Positions 35,584 to 44,685 of a stretch of DNA of 64,000 bases are shown piece after piece. Within the stretch, counting starts at the first letter, position 1. Each line of letters begins with the position of its first letter. Location of the stretch: assembly GCA_947475465.1 (NCBI GenBank), contig CANJLK010000001.1, positions 124,001-188,000 on the forward strand, in the 5' to 3' direction. The translations under genes and the position numbers were made by a program. This DNA comes from Caulobacteraceae bacterium (lineage in GTDB: Bacteria > Pseudomonadota > Alphaproteobacteria > Caulobacterales > Caulobacteraceae). The notes below the pieces were generated by a model, which was not told the origin of the DNA, did no database searches, and saw nothing but the letters and a program-made list of their open reading frames with translations.

Positions 35584-36618
35584 ATGATCACCCCGCAGGA
35601 CGACCGTCCCCACCCCGTGCCGCCGCAGGCCTTCATGGTCTGGAAGGAGAACTGGGTGTTCCCGGCTCTGGACCGTCGCAACAGGATCGCGACCCTGTTC
35701 CACATCTCGCTGCGGCCAGGCCAGGGCGAGGGCATCTTCACAGCGAAGTTCACCATCGATGGCGAGGAGCACCGCTACGTTGGCCGAAGCCCCGTGCCGC
35801 GCGACCTGACCCAGTTCCAGCCGGTGGCCAACGAGCGGCTGCGCTTCGACATCGTGATCCCCGGCCAGCGGTTCCGCATCCGCTTCGACGGCGACGACAT
35901 CGCCGCCGATATCACCTACGACGCGCGCTTCCCGGCCTGGGATTTCGCCGACGGCCCCCTGGCGCCGGGCGAGTCCGTGCTGGGGGACATCGGTCGCCAC
36001 GTCTTTCCCTACAACCACTACGAACAGTCCCTGACCCATACCGGGACCATCCGTTTCCTCACCGGGCCCAGGGCCGGCGAGACGGTGGACCTGTCGGGCT
36101 TCGCCTGCCGCGACCACTCCTGGGGATGGCGCGAAGACCTGCGGTTCGACTTCCACCACTGGCTCTGCGCGGCGTTCGAGGACCGCTTCATCGAAGGCTC
36201 GGTCATGCAGGAGGACTTCTATCCGCACGGGCCGAAGGTTGGCGGCTGGATTTCCACGCCCGCGGGCAACGAGGCCATGGCCGCCATCGACACGCGCGAC
36301 GCCTACTGGATGGACCCCACCGGCCCCTTCGGACCCCTGGACCGCGACGTGCGCTACCGGCTGACCACGGTGGGCGGCAGGACCGCGAATATCATCGCCC
36401 ACATCCCGAAGTCCTATGGCCGGCTCTACCTGGACGCCCGTTCGCGCGACCGGGCGACGGTCTATCACGACGTCCAGATCTTCTGCGATTTCACCGACGC
36501 CGACACCGGAGAGCGCGGGGAGGGCGTGCTGGAGATCGGCAAGCGGGTGCAAGGCGCCGGCGTGGCGGACGCCGAGGCCTTCCGGCCGAAGGCCAAGGCC
36601 ATGGTGCAGCCGCGGTGA
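35584..36618 (+). CDS. AttH/CrtC-like (DUF7064/7065-type) two-barrel protein
   Basis: The 344-residue protein has no signal peptide. It contains two beta-rich halves: the first ends about GDDIAADITYDARFPAWD, and the second contains the conserved segment FACRDHSWGWRE followed by HHWLCAAFEDRF. This resembles lipocalin-like AttH/CrtC hydratase-type proteins often found in lipid or terpenoid degradation clusters. Activity is unknown. Its stop overlaps the downstream alcohol dehydrogenase GTG by four bases, implying coupled expression and a shared pathway. Confidence 0.6.
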   Translation: MITPQDDRPHPVPPQAFMVWKENWVFPALDRRNRIATLFHISLRPGQGEGIFTAKFTIDGEEHRYVGRSPVPRDLTQFQPVANERLRFDIVIPGQRFRIRFDGDDIAADITYDARFPAWDFADGPLAPGESVLGDIGRHVFPYNHYEQSLTHTGTIRFLTGPRAGETVDLSGFACRDHSWGWREDLRFDFHHWLCAAFEDRFIEGSVMQEDFYPHGPKVGGWISTPAGNEAMAAIDTRDAYWMDPTGPFGPLDRDVRYRLTTVGGRTANIIAHIPKSYGRLYLDARSRDRATVYHDVQIFCDFTDADTGERGEGVLEIGKRVQGAGVADAEAFRPKAKAMVQPR

Positions 36619-37655
36619 TCCGCGCCGCGGTCCTGGGCGACAAGGCGCGACTGGATCTCCGGTCCGTCGAGCTGCGCCCGCCGGGGGCCGGCGAGGTGAG
36701 GCTGGCCATCGACGCCTGCGGCATCTGCGGGACGACGCTCGACGCCTGGAAGGCGCCGCCGCCCGGGGACTCCACCGGCATCTGGGGCCACGAGGTGGCA
36801 GGCCGCGTCACGGCGCTGGGGCCCGGCGTCGCGGGCCTGGCGCTCGGCGACCGGGTCTGCGTGGAGCCCAACCTGGCGGTGGCTTGCGGCGCCTGCGAGG
36901 ACTGCCTGGCCGGCGCGCCGTTCGCCTGCCGCAACCGGCTTGGCCTGCCCACCTGGGGGTTCGCCGACGAGATGATCGTGCGCCAGGCCGGCGCGCTGCC
37001 GGTGCCGGCGGGCCTGCCGCAGCGGACCGCCACCCTCGCCGAGCCCCTGGCCAGCGTGATCCACGGCATGCGCAACAGCGTCGCGGCGTTGCGGCATGGC
37101 GGCCGGCTGGAGGGCGCGAGGGTGGGCGTCATCGGCGCTGGGGTGCTCGGTTTGCTGTCCGCCGCCGTGGCGCGCCAGATGGGCGCTGCCGCCGTGACGG
37201 TGCTGGCGCGCCACCCGCACCAGCGTGCAGCCGCCGAGGCGCTGGGCGCGGTGGCGCTCGGCGACGACGCGCAGGGCTGGGCGGCCTTGCGGGCCGAGGC
37301 GCCGTCCCTGACCGTCCTGGCGGCCGGGGGCGGAGAGCCCCTGCTGGACCGCGCGCTCTCCGTGACGGCGCGGCGCGGCGAGGTGGTGGTCCTGGCGCTG
37401 CTGGCCGGTGACCAGCCGGTGAACGCCCGGCGCGCGGTCCTGCGCGACCAGCGGATAGGTTTCTCGATCTCCTATGGAGAGCTCGACGGCCTGCGGGACA
37501 TGGATGTGGCGCTGGCGATCCTGGCCGCCGACCCGGAGGGGTTCGCGCCGCTGGTCACCGACGCCTTTTCGCTCGCCGACGTGGAGGCTGCGTTTCATGC
37601 GGCGGCCGACCGGGCCGGTGGACGCCTGCGTGTGGTTGTCGAGCCACGCGGCTGA
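36615..37655 (+). CDS. Zinc-dependent medium-chain alcohol dehydrogenase
   Basis: The start is GTG 36615, within the GTGA overlap; the longer ORF in the track is an artefact of an open frame through the previous gene. The 346-residue protein has catalytic zinc ligands (CGICGT, GHE), a structural zinc loop (CGACEDCLAGAPFAC) and the Rossmann motif GVIGAGVLGLLSAAVA. Such enzymes oxidise secondary alcohols or polyols with NAD(P). Fourth gene of a coupled series with the kinase, DUF6285 and AttH-like genes. Confidence 0.92.
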   Translation: MIRAAVLGDKARLDLRSVELRPPGAGEVRLAIDACGICGTTLDAWKAPPPGDSTGIWGHEVAGRVTALGPGVAGLALGDRVCVEPNLAVACGACEDCLAGAPFACRNRLGLPTWGFADEMIVRQAGALPVPAGLPQRTATLAEPLASVIHGMRNSVAALRHGGRLEGARVGVIGAGVLGLLSAAVARQMGAAAVTVLARHPHQRAAAEALGAVALGDDAQGWAALRAEAPSLTVLAAGGGEPLLDRALSVTARRGEVVVLALLAGDQPVNARRAVLRDQRIGFSISYGELDGLRDMDVALAILAADPEGFAPLVTDAFSLADVEAAFHAAADRAGGRLRVVVEPRG

Positions 37656-37660
37656 CAACC
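37634..37660 (+). terminator. Hairpin at the 3' end of the alcohol dehydrogenase gene
   Basis: GGTTGTC-G-AGCC and GGCT-GACAACC pair around an ACGC loop with a single bulged G. The stem includes the TGA stop. There is no T-run, so termination efficiency is uncertain. Confidence 0.4.
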
Positions 37661-37787
37661 TCGCCTATGGGCAGCCCGGCCGTTTCGGTTGCGGGCGAGG
37701 TCGATCGGTCCCTATAGTTCCATCTGCGTCCCTTGAGCCCGGCGGCCACAATGCCGGGCCGGGGAACCCGTAAGGGGGAGGAAGCGC

Positions 37788-39719
37788 ATGGCTACCAGGG
37801 CTCATGGCACGTCACCGTCCAAGTCTGCCGGCGCGATTGACCGGCGAGATATTCTGACCATCGCCGCCGGCGGCGTGGCCTCAGCGGCGTTCGGAAGCTT
37901 TTCACCCGGCCCAGCCGAGGCCGCCGAGCGAGTCTCGTCCCTCGGCGTCTACAGCGGCTATTCCGGTGAAGCCTACGATGGCTGGGCGCGGACCTCGGTG
38001 TACGTGCCGGTTCGCGACGGGGTTAAGCTCGCGGTCGATATCTTCCGTCCGACCGCCGGCGGCGCGGTGCATGCCGAGCGCCTGCCGATGGTGTGGATTC
38101 CCAAGCGCTATCAGCGCGCCACGATCCGTCCGGATGGGTCCCTGGTCACCACCATCGACACCGTGGCCGGGACGGTAAGCTATGACCTCACCGCCCAGCG
38201 GCTGCTGCGGCACGGCTATGTGGTGGCCGCCGTCGACCGGCGCGGCACCGGCGCGTCGTTCGGCGTGCATTCCGATTTCAGCGATCCGCTCACCGCCCGC
38301 GACGGCTACGACCTGACCGAATGGTTCGCCGCCCAGCCCTGGTGCGACGGCAATGTCGGCATGTTCGGCGCGTCCTATGAGGGCGAGATGCAGTTGCGGG
38401 TGGCGGGCACGGCGCCGCCGCACCTGAAGGCGATCATGCCCGAGGTTTCACCCTTCGACTGGTACCGGCTGGTGCAGGGCGGCGGCATCTATCATGGGAC
38501 CCAATTCACCGGCTTCCAGAAAATGATCGGCGCCCAGGACGTCGATCCGAACAACGCGCCGGTGGACGAGGACAAGGACCGCGCCCTGCTGACCGCCGCG
38601 CTTGCGGAGCACAGGGCGCACAACGACTACTCCGCGACACTCGGCAAGCTGCCCTGGCGCGACAGCGTCAACCCGGTGACGGGCGAGCGCAACTGGCTCA
38701 AGCGGCACGGTGGGACCTATACGCCCGGCCTGTCGGCCTCAGGGATCGCCGTCTATCACCGCGTCGGCTGGTTCGCCCGCGTGGCCTTCGATCAGCTCCT
38801 CTGGTTCGTGAACCACAAGCAGGGGCCGAAGAAGATGCTGATCGGGCCGTGGGGCGGCGGGGTCGCCGAGACGCCCGAAGACCGCGCCATGTGGACGGCC
38901 GAGGCTCACCGCTTCTTCGACCATTTCCTGAAGGGCGTGCCCAACGGGATCATGGACGAGCCGCCGATCCATTCCTCAGTCGCGACGGCGCACAGCTATG
39001 GCGTTGGCGAACCGTGGCGGGGGCTCAGCCAATGGCCGCTGCCCAATGAGCAGAAGGTGCGGTTCTTCTTCGAGGCGGGTCCGACCGGATCGACCAAATC
39101 GGCGAACGATGGGCGGCTTGTCCGGACCCAGCCCGGCAAGTCCGGGGGCCGTGACGACTATCTGGTCAACTACGACATCGCCTATGCAGGCGGCAACGAT
39201 CCGGCCCGGCCAGGCGCGCCCGCCGTAGACCACGCCGCCTATGACGCCCAGGGCCTCACCTACACCACCGATCCGCTGGACCACGACGTGGAGATCACCG
39301 GCCATGGGATCGCGCACCTGTGGGTGACCTCGAGCGCCGACGACGGCGACTTCTGGGTGAAGGTCGAGGATGTCGCGCCGGACGGCCGCTCGACTTACGT
39401 GTCGCGCGGCGCGCAGCGGGCGTCCCGGCGCAAGCTGGGCGCGCCGCCTTACGACTATATCGGCATGCCCTGGGAAACCTGCCTGGAAGCCGACGCCGCG
39501 CCGCTGCCAAAGGGTGTGCCCACCGAACTGGTCTTCGCGCTGACGCCGATCTCCTACATCGCGCGGCGCGGCCATCGCCTGCGGGTGACCGTCACCGGCG
39601 CGGACCGCAATATCGGCGAGACGCCCAGGCTCAGCCCGGCGCCCACCATCAGCCTGCACCGCTCCGCCCGACACGCATCTTCGGTGACCTTGCCGATCAT
39701 TCCGCCGTCCAGGACTTAA
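37788..39719 (+). CDS. Tat-exported CocE/NonD-family alpha/beta hydrolase, paralogue 5
   Basis: The 643-residue protein starts after a strong GGGGGAGGAAG site. It has a twin-Arg leader (DRRDILTIAAGGVASAAFG) cleaved near AEAAE, the nucleophile GASYEGE (Ser about 196) and the jelly-roll domain. It is the most divergent copy: the loop at the Asp position reads VGWFARVAFDQ, the His position GPWGGGV, and the stretch after the nucleophile RLVQGGGIYHG. The leader block of genes 1, 3 and 4 is absent. It lies 132 bases after the alcohol dehydrogenase gene. Confidence 0.9.
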   Translation: MATRAHGTSPSKSAGAIDRRDILTIAAGGVASAAFGSFSPGPAEAAERVSSLGVYSGYSGEAYDGWARTSVYVPVRDGVKLAVDIFRPTAGGAVHAERLPMVWIPKRYQRATIRPDGSLVTTIDTVAGTVSYDLTAQRLLRHGYVVAAVDRRGTGASFGVHSDFSDPLTARDGYDLTEWFAAQPWCDGNVGMFGASYEGEMQLRVAGTAPPHLKAIMPEVSPFDWYRLVQGGGIYHGTQFTGFQKMIGAQDVDPNNAPVDEDKDRALLTAALAEHRAHNDYSATLGKLPWRDSVNPVTGERNWLKRHGGTYTPGLSASGIAVYHRVGWFARVAFDQLLWFVNHKQGPKKMLIGPWGGGVAETPEDRAMWTAEAHRFFDHFLKGVPNGIMDEPPIHSSVATAHSYGVGEPWRGLSQWPLPNEQKVRFFFEAGPTGSTKSANDGRLVRTQPGKSGGRDDYLVNYDIAYAGGNDPARPGAPAVDHAAYDAQGLTYTTDPLDHDVEITGHGIAHLWVTSSADDGDFWVKVEDVAPDGRSTYVSRGAQRASRRKLGAPPYDYIGMPWETCLEADAAPLPKGVPTELVFALTPISYIARRGHRLRVTVTGADRNIGETPRLSPAPTISLHRSARHASSVTLPIIPPSRT

Positions 39720-39750
39720 CGAACCGGCGCGGCTTGCTTACAGACAAGGG

Positions 39751-40383
39751 ATGTCCCGCCTCCCGCCGCTTCCCGACCGCGCTTCCATCCCCGAACACGA
39801 GTGGCCGCTCTATGACGCGGTCAAGGCGCGCCAGGCGTCCCTGTGGAAGGACGCGGAGTACGACTCCAACGCCTATTTCGGAGCCCTGCTGAACAGCCCT
39901 CCGCTGGCCAGCGCCCTGGCCGAGCTCGGCAAGGTGGTGCGCCAGTCGCAGCTGCGGGGCAGCTTCAGCGATGCCGAGCGCGAATTCGTCGACATGCTCT
40001 ACAGCGCTGAGTTCGACTACTGGACCATCGGTCTGCTGCACCTGGCCGATGCGCTCGCCTGCGGGGTGCGGCTGGAGGCGATCGAGGCTTTCGCCAACGG
40101 CCGGGAGGACCAGCTCACCGCCGCGGAGGCGCAACTGGCCGACATGGTCCGCCGGATCATCTCGGGCCGCATGACCGACGAATCCTATGCCGCCCTGCAG
40201 GCCCGCTTTGGTCAGCGCGGCGCGGTGGAGTTCACCGGCTTCGTGGGCTTCCTGCAATGCACTTTCCGCCTATGGCAGGCGCTTGGCGTGCCGGATATCG
40301 GGCGCGAGGCCTTCAAAGCCGGCGTCGCGCGCTACCGGGCCGGCGAGATGGTGCTGCCGCCGGCGGAGGCCCGCCAGGGCTAA
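39751..40383 (+). CDS. Carboxymuconolactone-decarboxylase/AhpD-like protein without redox Cys pair
   Basis: The 210-residue helical protein matches CMD-like enzymes in pattern (LSNPPLA-like segment NSPPLASALAEL, FSDAEREFVDMLYSAEFDYWTIGLLHLADAL). The CxxC of AhpD-type peroxidases is absent (Glu and His remain), so a peroxidase role is unlikely and a lyase or decarboxylase role is possible. The ribosome site is poor (AAGGG directly before ATG), so expression may depend on the upstream CocE gene, whose stop is 31 bases away. Confidence 0.68.
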   Translation: MSRLPPLPDRASIPEHEWPLYDAVKARQASLWKDAEYDSNAYFGALLNSPPLASALAELGKVVRQSQLRGSFSDAEREFVDMLYSAEFDYWTIGLLHLADALACGVRLEAIEAFANGREDQLTAAEAQLADMVRRIISGRMTDESYAALQARFGQRGAVEFTGFVGFLQCTFRLWQALGVPDIGREAFKAGVARYRAGEMVLPPAEARQG

Positions 40384-40474
40384 GCCGCCAGACCGATTTG
40401 CCGTCGCCTCGCCGCGCGGCTATGGCCATGTCAAACGGGCGGACGAACCGCCGCGCAGGGAAGGGACTCTTGCA

Positions 40475-41359
40475 ATGAACATCGAGGTTTTGGATTCGCG
40501 GATGACCGACGTCGTCGGCGCCGACGCGGTCGTCGAGAAGCTGGCGACGGGCTTCGATTTCACCGAAGGGCCGGTCTGGCACCCGACCGGCAAGTTCCTG
40601 ATCTTCAGCGACATGCCGGGCGACCACATGCGCCGCTGGACCCAGGCCGAGGGCATCACCACCTTCCGCAAGCCCTGCTTCATGGCCAACGGCAACGCCT
40701 ATGACCGCACCGGCCGCCTGGTCACCTGCGAGCACGCCTCCAGCCGCGTAACCCGCACCGAGCATGACGGTTCGATCACGGTGCTGGCCTCCCATTGGGA
40801 CGGCAAGGAACTGAACAGCCCCAACGACATCGTCGTGCGCAGCGACGGGACCATCTTCTTCACCGACCCGGACTTCGGACGCCGCGAACGGTTTGGCATC
40901 CCGCGCAAGTCGGAACTGCCGTTCCGGGGCGTCTACCTGATCACGCCGGCCGGCGAGCTGAAGCTCCTGGCCGACGACTTCGACCAGCCCAACGGCCTGT
41001 GCTTCTCTCGCGACGAGAAGACCCTGTTCGTCAACGATTCGCCGCGCCGGCACATCCGCGCCTTTGCCGTGGCTGGCGATACGGTGACGGGGGGCGCGGT
41101 GTGGGCCGAGACCGGCGGTGCGCCGCACGAGCGCAACCCGGACGGCATGAAGGTCGACACGGCCGGCAACGTCTTCTGCGTCGGCCCGGGCGGCATCGTG
41201 GTGTTCGACGACAAGGCGGTTCGCCTGGGAACCATCCTGTTCCCCGAAAACGTCGCAAACTTTGCCTGGGGCGAGGACGGCCTGCAGTCGCTGCTGGTGA
41301 CCGCCACCTCGTCGCTCTATCGCGTGCGGGTCAAGATTCCGGGCCTGCCGGCGTTCTGA
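40475..41359 (+). CDS. SMP-30/gluconolactonase-family beta-propeller, paralogue 1
   Basis: The 294-residue protein starts at ATG 40475 after AGGGAAGGGA. It shows the SMP-30 patterns FTEGPVWHPTGKFLIFSDMPG (metal Glu), ELNSPNDIVVRSDGTIFFTDPDFG (metal Asn), DQPNGLCFSRDEKTLFVNDS (substrate Asn/metal Asp) and NPDGMKVDTAGNVFC. Members hydrolyse sugar or other lactones with a divalent metal. There is no signal peptide. It is close kin to the gene at 42111, with which it shares the motif order exactly. Confidence 0.92.
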   Translation: MNIEVLDSRMTDVVGADAVVEKLATGFDFTEGPVWHPTGKFLIFSDMPGDHMRRWTQAEGITTFRKPCFMANGNAYDRTGRLVTCEHASSRVTRTEHDGSITVLASHWDGKELNSPNDIVVRSDGTIFFTDPDFGRRERFGIPRKSELPFRGVYLITPAGELKLLADDFDQPNGLCFSRDEKTLFVNDSPRRHIRAFAVAGDTVTGGAVWAETGGAPHERNPDGMKVDTAGNVFCVGPGGIVVFDDKAVRLGTILFPENVANFAWGEDGLQSLLVTATSSLYRVRVKIPGLPAF

Positions 41360-41401
41360 CCGGCCTTACAACCCTTCCCCACAGACCGACGGGAGCCTCC
41401 C

Positions 41402-42103
41402 ATGCCGCTCAGCCCCCAGGCCATCGAGACGCTCAAGGGCGTCTCCACCGGCACGATCACCACGGTGCTCCTGAAGAAGGGCCTGCGGAATATCTGGATG
41501 CGGGGCGCAAAGCCTCTGCAGCCGGGTCAGGCGCGGATCGTGGGGCCGGCCTTCACCTTGCGCTTCGTGCCCGCCCGTGAGGATCTGGCGACCCCGGCCT
41601 CCTGGGCCTCGCCGATCTCAACCCGAGCGGCGATCGAGGCCATGGGCGAGGGCGTGATCGCGGTGGTCGATGCGATGGGCGTCACCGACGCCGGCATCTT
41701 CGGCGACATCCTCTGCGCGCGGATGGCCAGGCGTGGCGTGGCGGCCCTGGTGACCGATGGCGTCGTGCGCGATGTGGCGGGGGTGCTGGGGACGGGGCTG
41801 CCGGTGTGGTGCGACGGCGTCGCCGCCCCGCCGTCGGTGGCCGGCCTGACTTTCGTCGGCTGGCAGGAGCCGATCGGCTGCGGCGGGGTGGCGGTGTTCC
41901 CCGATGACATCGTCGTCCTCGATCAGGACGGCGCGGTGCTGATCCCGTCCACACTGCTGGAAGACGTGCTCGCCGAGGGCCCCGAGCAGGAGCGCATGGA
42001 GGCCTGGATCATGGGCGAGGTCGAGGCGGGCGTTCCGCTTCCCGGCCTCTATCCCATGAACGCCGAGACCAAGGCCCGCTACGAAGCGCGGGCCAAGGCC
42101 TGA
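41402..42103 (+). CDS. RraA/HMG-aldolase-family protein
   Basis: The 233-residue protein has the family pattern IVGPAFTLRF, the central GDILCARMARRGVAALVTDGVVRD with the conserved Arg-Asp, and VFPDDIVVLDQDGAVLIP. The family includes metal-dependent aldolases for 4-hydroxy-4-methyl-2-oxoglutarate-type acids as well as the RNase E inhibitor RraA; in a catabolic setting an aldolase or decarboxylase is likelier. It is between two SMP-30 genes and converges on the second with a seven-base gap. Confidence 0.85.
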   Translation: MPLSPQAIETLKGVSTGTITTVLLKKGLRNIWMRGAKPLQPGQARIVGPAFTLRFVPAREDLATPASWASPISTRAAIEAMGEGVIAVVDAMGVTDAGIFGDILCARMARRGVAALVTDGVVRDVAGVLGTGLPVWCDGVAAPPSVAGLTFVGWQEPIGCGGVAVFPDDIVVLDQDGAVLIPSTLLEDVLAEGPEQERMEAWIMGEVEAGVPLPGLYPMNAETKARYEARAKA

Positions 42104-42110
42104 GGCGTCT

Positions 42111-43016
42111 TCAGGCCCGCATGAAGGGCTCGATACGGCCGCCGACCTTGGTCTCCACCCGGTAGACCGACGTAGTCGCCGCGATGAACAGGCTGCGCCA
42201 GTCCGGCCCCCCCCAGTGCAGGTTGGCGGCCATTTCCGGTGTCCGGATCTTGCCGATGCGCTCGCCGTCCGGGGCGAAGACCCAAAGGCCGCCCGGTCCG
42301 GTGCACCAGATGTTGCCCTTGGCGTCGCACTTCATGCCGTCCGGCCGGCCGGCCTCGGAATCCGAGGCGATGCCGTCGGCGAAGACCCGCATGTCGGTCA
42401 GCGTTCCGTCGGCCTTGACGTCGAAGGCGCGGATCAGGGCCTGGGTGGTGTCGTTGACGTAGAGAATGGATTCGTCGGGCGAGAAGCACAGGCCGTTTGG
42501 GCTGTCGAACTGGCGTTTGTCCGCCGCCAGCTGCGGCGGGCCGCCCTCCGGCGCGATGCGGAACAGGCCCTGCCAGCCCAGCTGCCGGGGGCGCTCGACG
42601 CCGAAGCCCGGCATGCGGCCATAGAAGGGATCGGAAAAGTAGATCGAGCCATCGGAGCGGATGCAGACGTCGTTGGGGCTGTTGAGCTCCTGACCCTCGA
42701 AGTGGGACGCCAGGACCTCGCGGCTGCCGTCGGGGCGCTCGCGGACCACCTGCGACGTAGAGTGTTCGCAGACCACCCGGTTGAGGGCGGCGTCATAGGT
42801 CATGCCGTTGCACTTGTTGGACGGGCGCATGGCCTCGGAAACACCCTTGGCGTCCCATCGCCTGCGTGTGTCGCCGGGCATGTCCGAGAAGACCAGATAC
42901 TGTTCCTTGGGATGCCAGACGGGGCCTTCGGTGAAAATGCAGCCCGAGGCGATGGCGGTCAGGGGCGCGTCAAGGTCGATGAGATCCCCGAAAGCCGGAT
43001 TGATCGCGGTGTGCAT
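42111..43016 (-). CDS. SMP-30/gluconolactonase-family beta-propeller, paralogue 2
   Basis: I choose Met at 43016 because GGGGAG stands at proper spacing; the track start is six codons upstream. The 301-residue protein has FTEGPVWHPKEQYLVFSDMPG, ELNSPNDVCIRSDGSIYFSDPFYG, DSPNGLCFSPDESILYVNDT and RPDGMKCDAKGNIWC, all SMP-30 metal and substrate positions. It diverges from the second GPH permease across a region that holds an operator-like site, so a lactonase plus permease pair seems co-regulated. Confidence 0.92.
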   Translation of the reverse strand: MHTAINPAFGDLIDLDAPLTAIASGCIFTEGPVWHPKEQYLVFSDMPGDTRRRWDAKGVSEAMRPSNKCNGMTYDAALNRVVCEHSTSQVVRERPDGSREVLASHFEGQELNSPNDVCIRSDGSIYFSDPFYGRMPGFGVERPRQLGWQGLFRIAPEGGPPQLAADKRQFDSPNGLCFSPDESILYVNDTTQALIRAFDVKADGTLTDMRVFADGIASDSEAGRPDGMKCDAKGNIWCTGPGGLWVFAPDGERIGKIRTPEMAANLHWGGPDWRSLFIAATTSVYRVETKVGGRIEPFMRA

Positions 43017-43106
43017 CTGGTGACGTCTCCCCAAGTCGTTTTTTCAGCTCTTCCGACCGAGCCGGAGAGGTGTGCTGACGCTAGCGCGGAACACGCTTAA
43101 GTCAAA

Positions 43107-43119
43107 ATTGTCCGACATT
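43107..43119. promoter_or_regulatory. TTGTCCGACA-type operator candidate (lactonase/permease promoter)
   Basis: ATTGTCCGACATT is a near-palindrome between divergent SMP-30 and GPH permease genes. It shares TTGTCCGACA with the sites at 46301 and 55223 and fits the GT...AC layout of FCD GntR operators. A TTGACT element for the minus gene lies just beside it. Confidence 0.5.
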
Positions 43120-43217
43120 GCTTGCCGTGCGCCGCGTTTTCCGCAAGGTTCGGCGCCTGAAGGTTGGCCGCGAGAATGGGACCGCCAGTGTCCCGAAGCG
43201 GTGGGGAGGAAACGAGC

Positions 43218-44672
43218 ATGGCCGAAGTTTCGATAGTCGATGGCGCGCCGGTCAAGGCGGGCTTCTTAGGCCGCATATTCCGACGGGGCTCGTCGGACAG
43301 CCTGTCGCTCGGCCAGCTGATGGCCTACGGCGGCCCGGCCATTCCGCTGCAGATGATGATCATGCCCGTGGCGCTGTTCCTGGCGCCGCTGTTCACGGGC
43401 GAGCTCGGCGTCTCCATGTCGACCTGGGCGGCCGTTCTCGGCATGGCGCGGATCATCGATATCGCCACCGACCCCATCGTGGGCATGCTGTGCGACCGGT
43501 TCCCGAGCCGTTGGGGACGCCGCCGGCACTGGGTGGTGATCGCCACGCCGATGGCCATGATCGGCTGCGCGCTGCTGTTCACGCCACACTATTTCGTCAC
43601 CACGCCCACCTTCGCCTATCTGCTGGTGGCGACCCTGCTGTTCAACTTCTCCACGACGCTGCAGAATCTCAACATGTCGGCCTGGGGTGGGGAACTCTCC
43701 ACCGACTACGCCGAGCGCACCCGCATCATGGGCTGGCGCTATGTGATGGTCGCCATCTCCTGCCTGATGACGTTCGGCATTCCCGCGGCGATGGAGTGGT
43801 TCCTGCCGCACCCGAGCATGGGCGACAAGGTCCGCGCCCTCATGTGGACCGCGGTTGTGCTGATGCCGCTGGCGACCTTCCTGGCGGTCGTCTTCGTGCC
43901 CGAGCGCCCCGGCGACGAGGTCGCCCACAAGGACCGCCAGTCCTTCAGCGTGCTCGAGATCTTCGCCACCCTGAAGCGGATGTTCACCAACAAGTACCTG
44001 GGCTGGCTGGTCCTGGTGGCCCTCTTGCAGGCCGGCCCGACGGCGGTGAAGGCCTCGCTGTTCGTCTTCTACGTCTCCTACATCATCAAGGCGCCGGGCA
44101 TGACGGCGACCCTGCTGCTGGCCGTCTATATCGCCAGCATGATCTCCACGCCGATCTGGATGTGGCTGGCCAAGGGGCGCGAGAAACACCGGCTTCTGGC
44201 CGTCTCGGTGCTGATCTACGGCTGTTCGCAGGCGACCATGATGTTCTGGGGACCGAACCAGCTGTTCTTCTTCGTCTGCGCCATCGCCATCAACGGCGCG
44301 ATGAACTCAGGCCCCGCCTTCCTGATGCAGTCGATCATGGCCGACGTGGTCGACTCCGACACGGTGAAGAGCGGCAAGCAGCAGACCGGAGCCTTCTTCG
44401 CCATGCTGGAGACCACGACCAAGCTGGCGCCGACCCTGGTTGTGGTGGCCATCTTCCCGATGCTGCAGGCCTGGGGCTTCGATCCCACGGGCAAGCACAA
44501 CACCCCCGATTCACTGAACACGCTGCGGCTGGCTTTCGCGCTCGCCCCGACGGTGCCGGTGCTGGTGGCGGCGCTGCTGCTGTGGAACTTCCCGCTGGGT
44601 TCGAAGCGCCACGGGGAATTGCGGTCCGAGATCGACGCGGCGCTCGCCGAGCGTGGTTCGTCCCGCGACTGA
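43218..44672 (+). CDS. MFS permease of the GPH type, paralogue 2
   Basis: The 484-residue permease begins at ATG 43218 after GGGGAGGA. It repeats the hallmarks of the copy at 32400: IIDIATDPIVGMLCDRFPSRWGRRRHWVV, MSAWGGELSTDYAERTRIMGWRY and MADVVDSDTVKSGKQQTGAFFAM, and it ends with the same LWNFPLGSKRHGELR motif. The strong similarity implies a duplication. Its likely cargo is related to, but perhaps not the same as, that of the first copy. Confidence 0.92.
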   Translation: MAEVSIVDGAPVKAGFLGRIFRRGSSDSLSLGQLMAYGGPAIPLQMMIMPVALFLAPLFTGELGVSMSTWAAVLGMARIIDIATDPIVGMLCDRFPSRWGRRRHWVVIATPMAMIGCALLFTPHYFVTTPTFAYLLVATLLFNFSTTLQNLNMSAWGGELSTDYAERTRIMGWRYVMVAISCLMTFGIPAAMEWFLPHPSMGDKVRALMWTAVVLMPLATFLAVVFVPERPGDEVAHKDRQSFSVLEIFATLKRMFTNKYLGWLVLVALLQAGPTAVKASLFVFYVSYIIKAPGMTATLLLAVYIASMISTPIWMWLAKGREKHRLLAVSVLIYGCSQATMMFWGPNQLFFFVCAIAINGAMNSGPAFLMQSIMADVVDSDTVKSGKQQTGAFFAMLETTTKLAPTLVVVAIFPMLQAWGFDPTGKHNTPDSLNTLRLAFALAPTVPVLVAALLLWNFPLGSKRHGELRSEIDAALAERGSSRD

Positions 44673-44685
44673 TCGAATGGGGGAC

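Noticed and set aside
35517-36614. N-terminal 366 residues of the track ORF 35517..37655
   Set aside because: This part is the wrong frame of the AttH-like gene; only the portion after GTG 36615 is the alcohol dehydrogenase.
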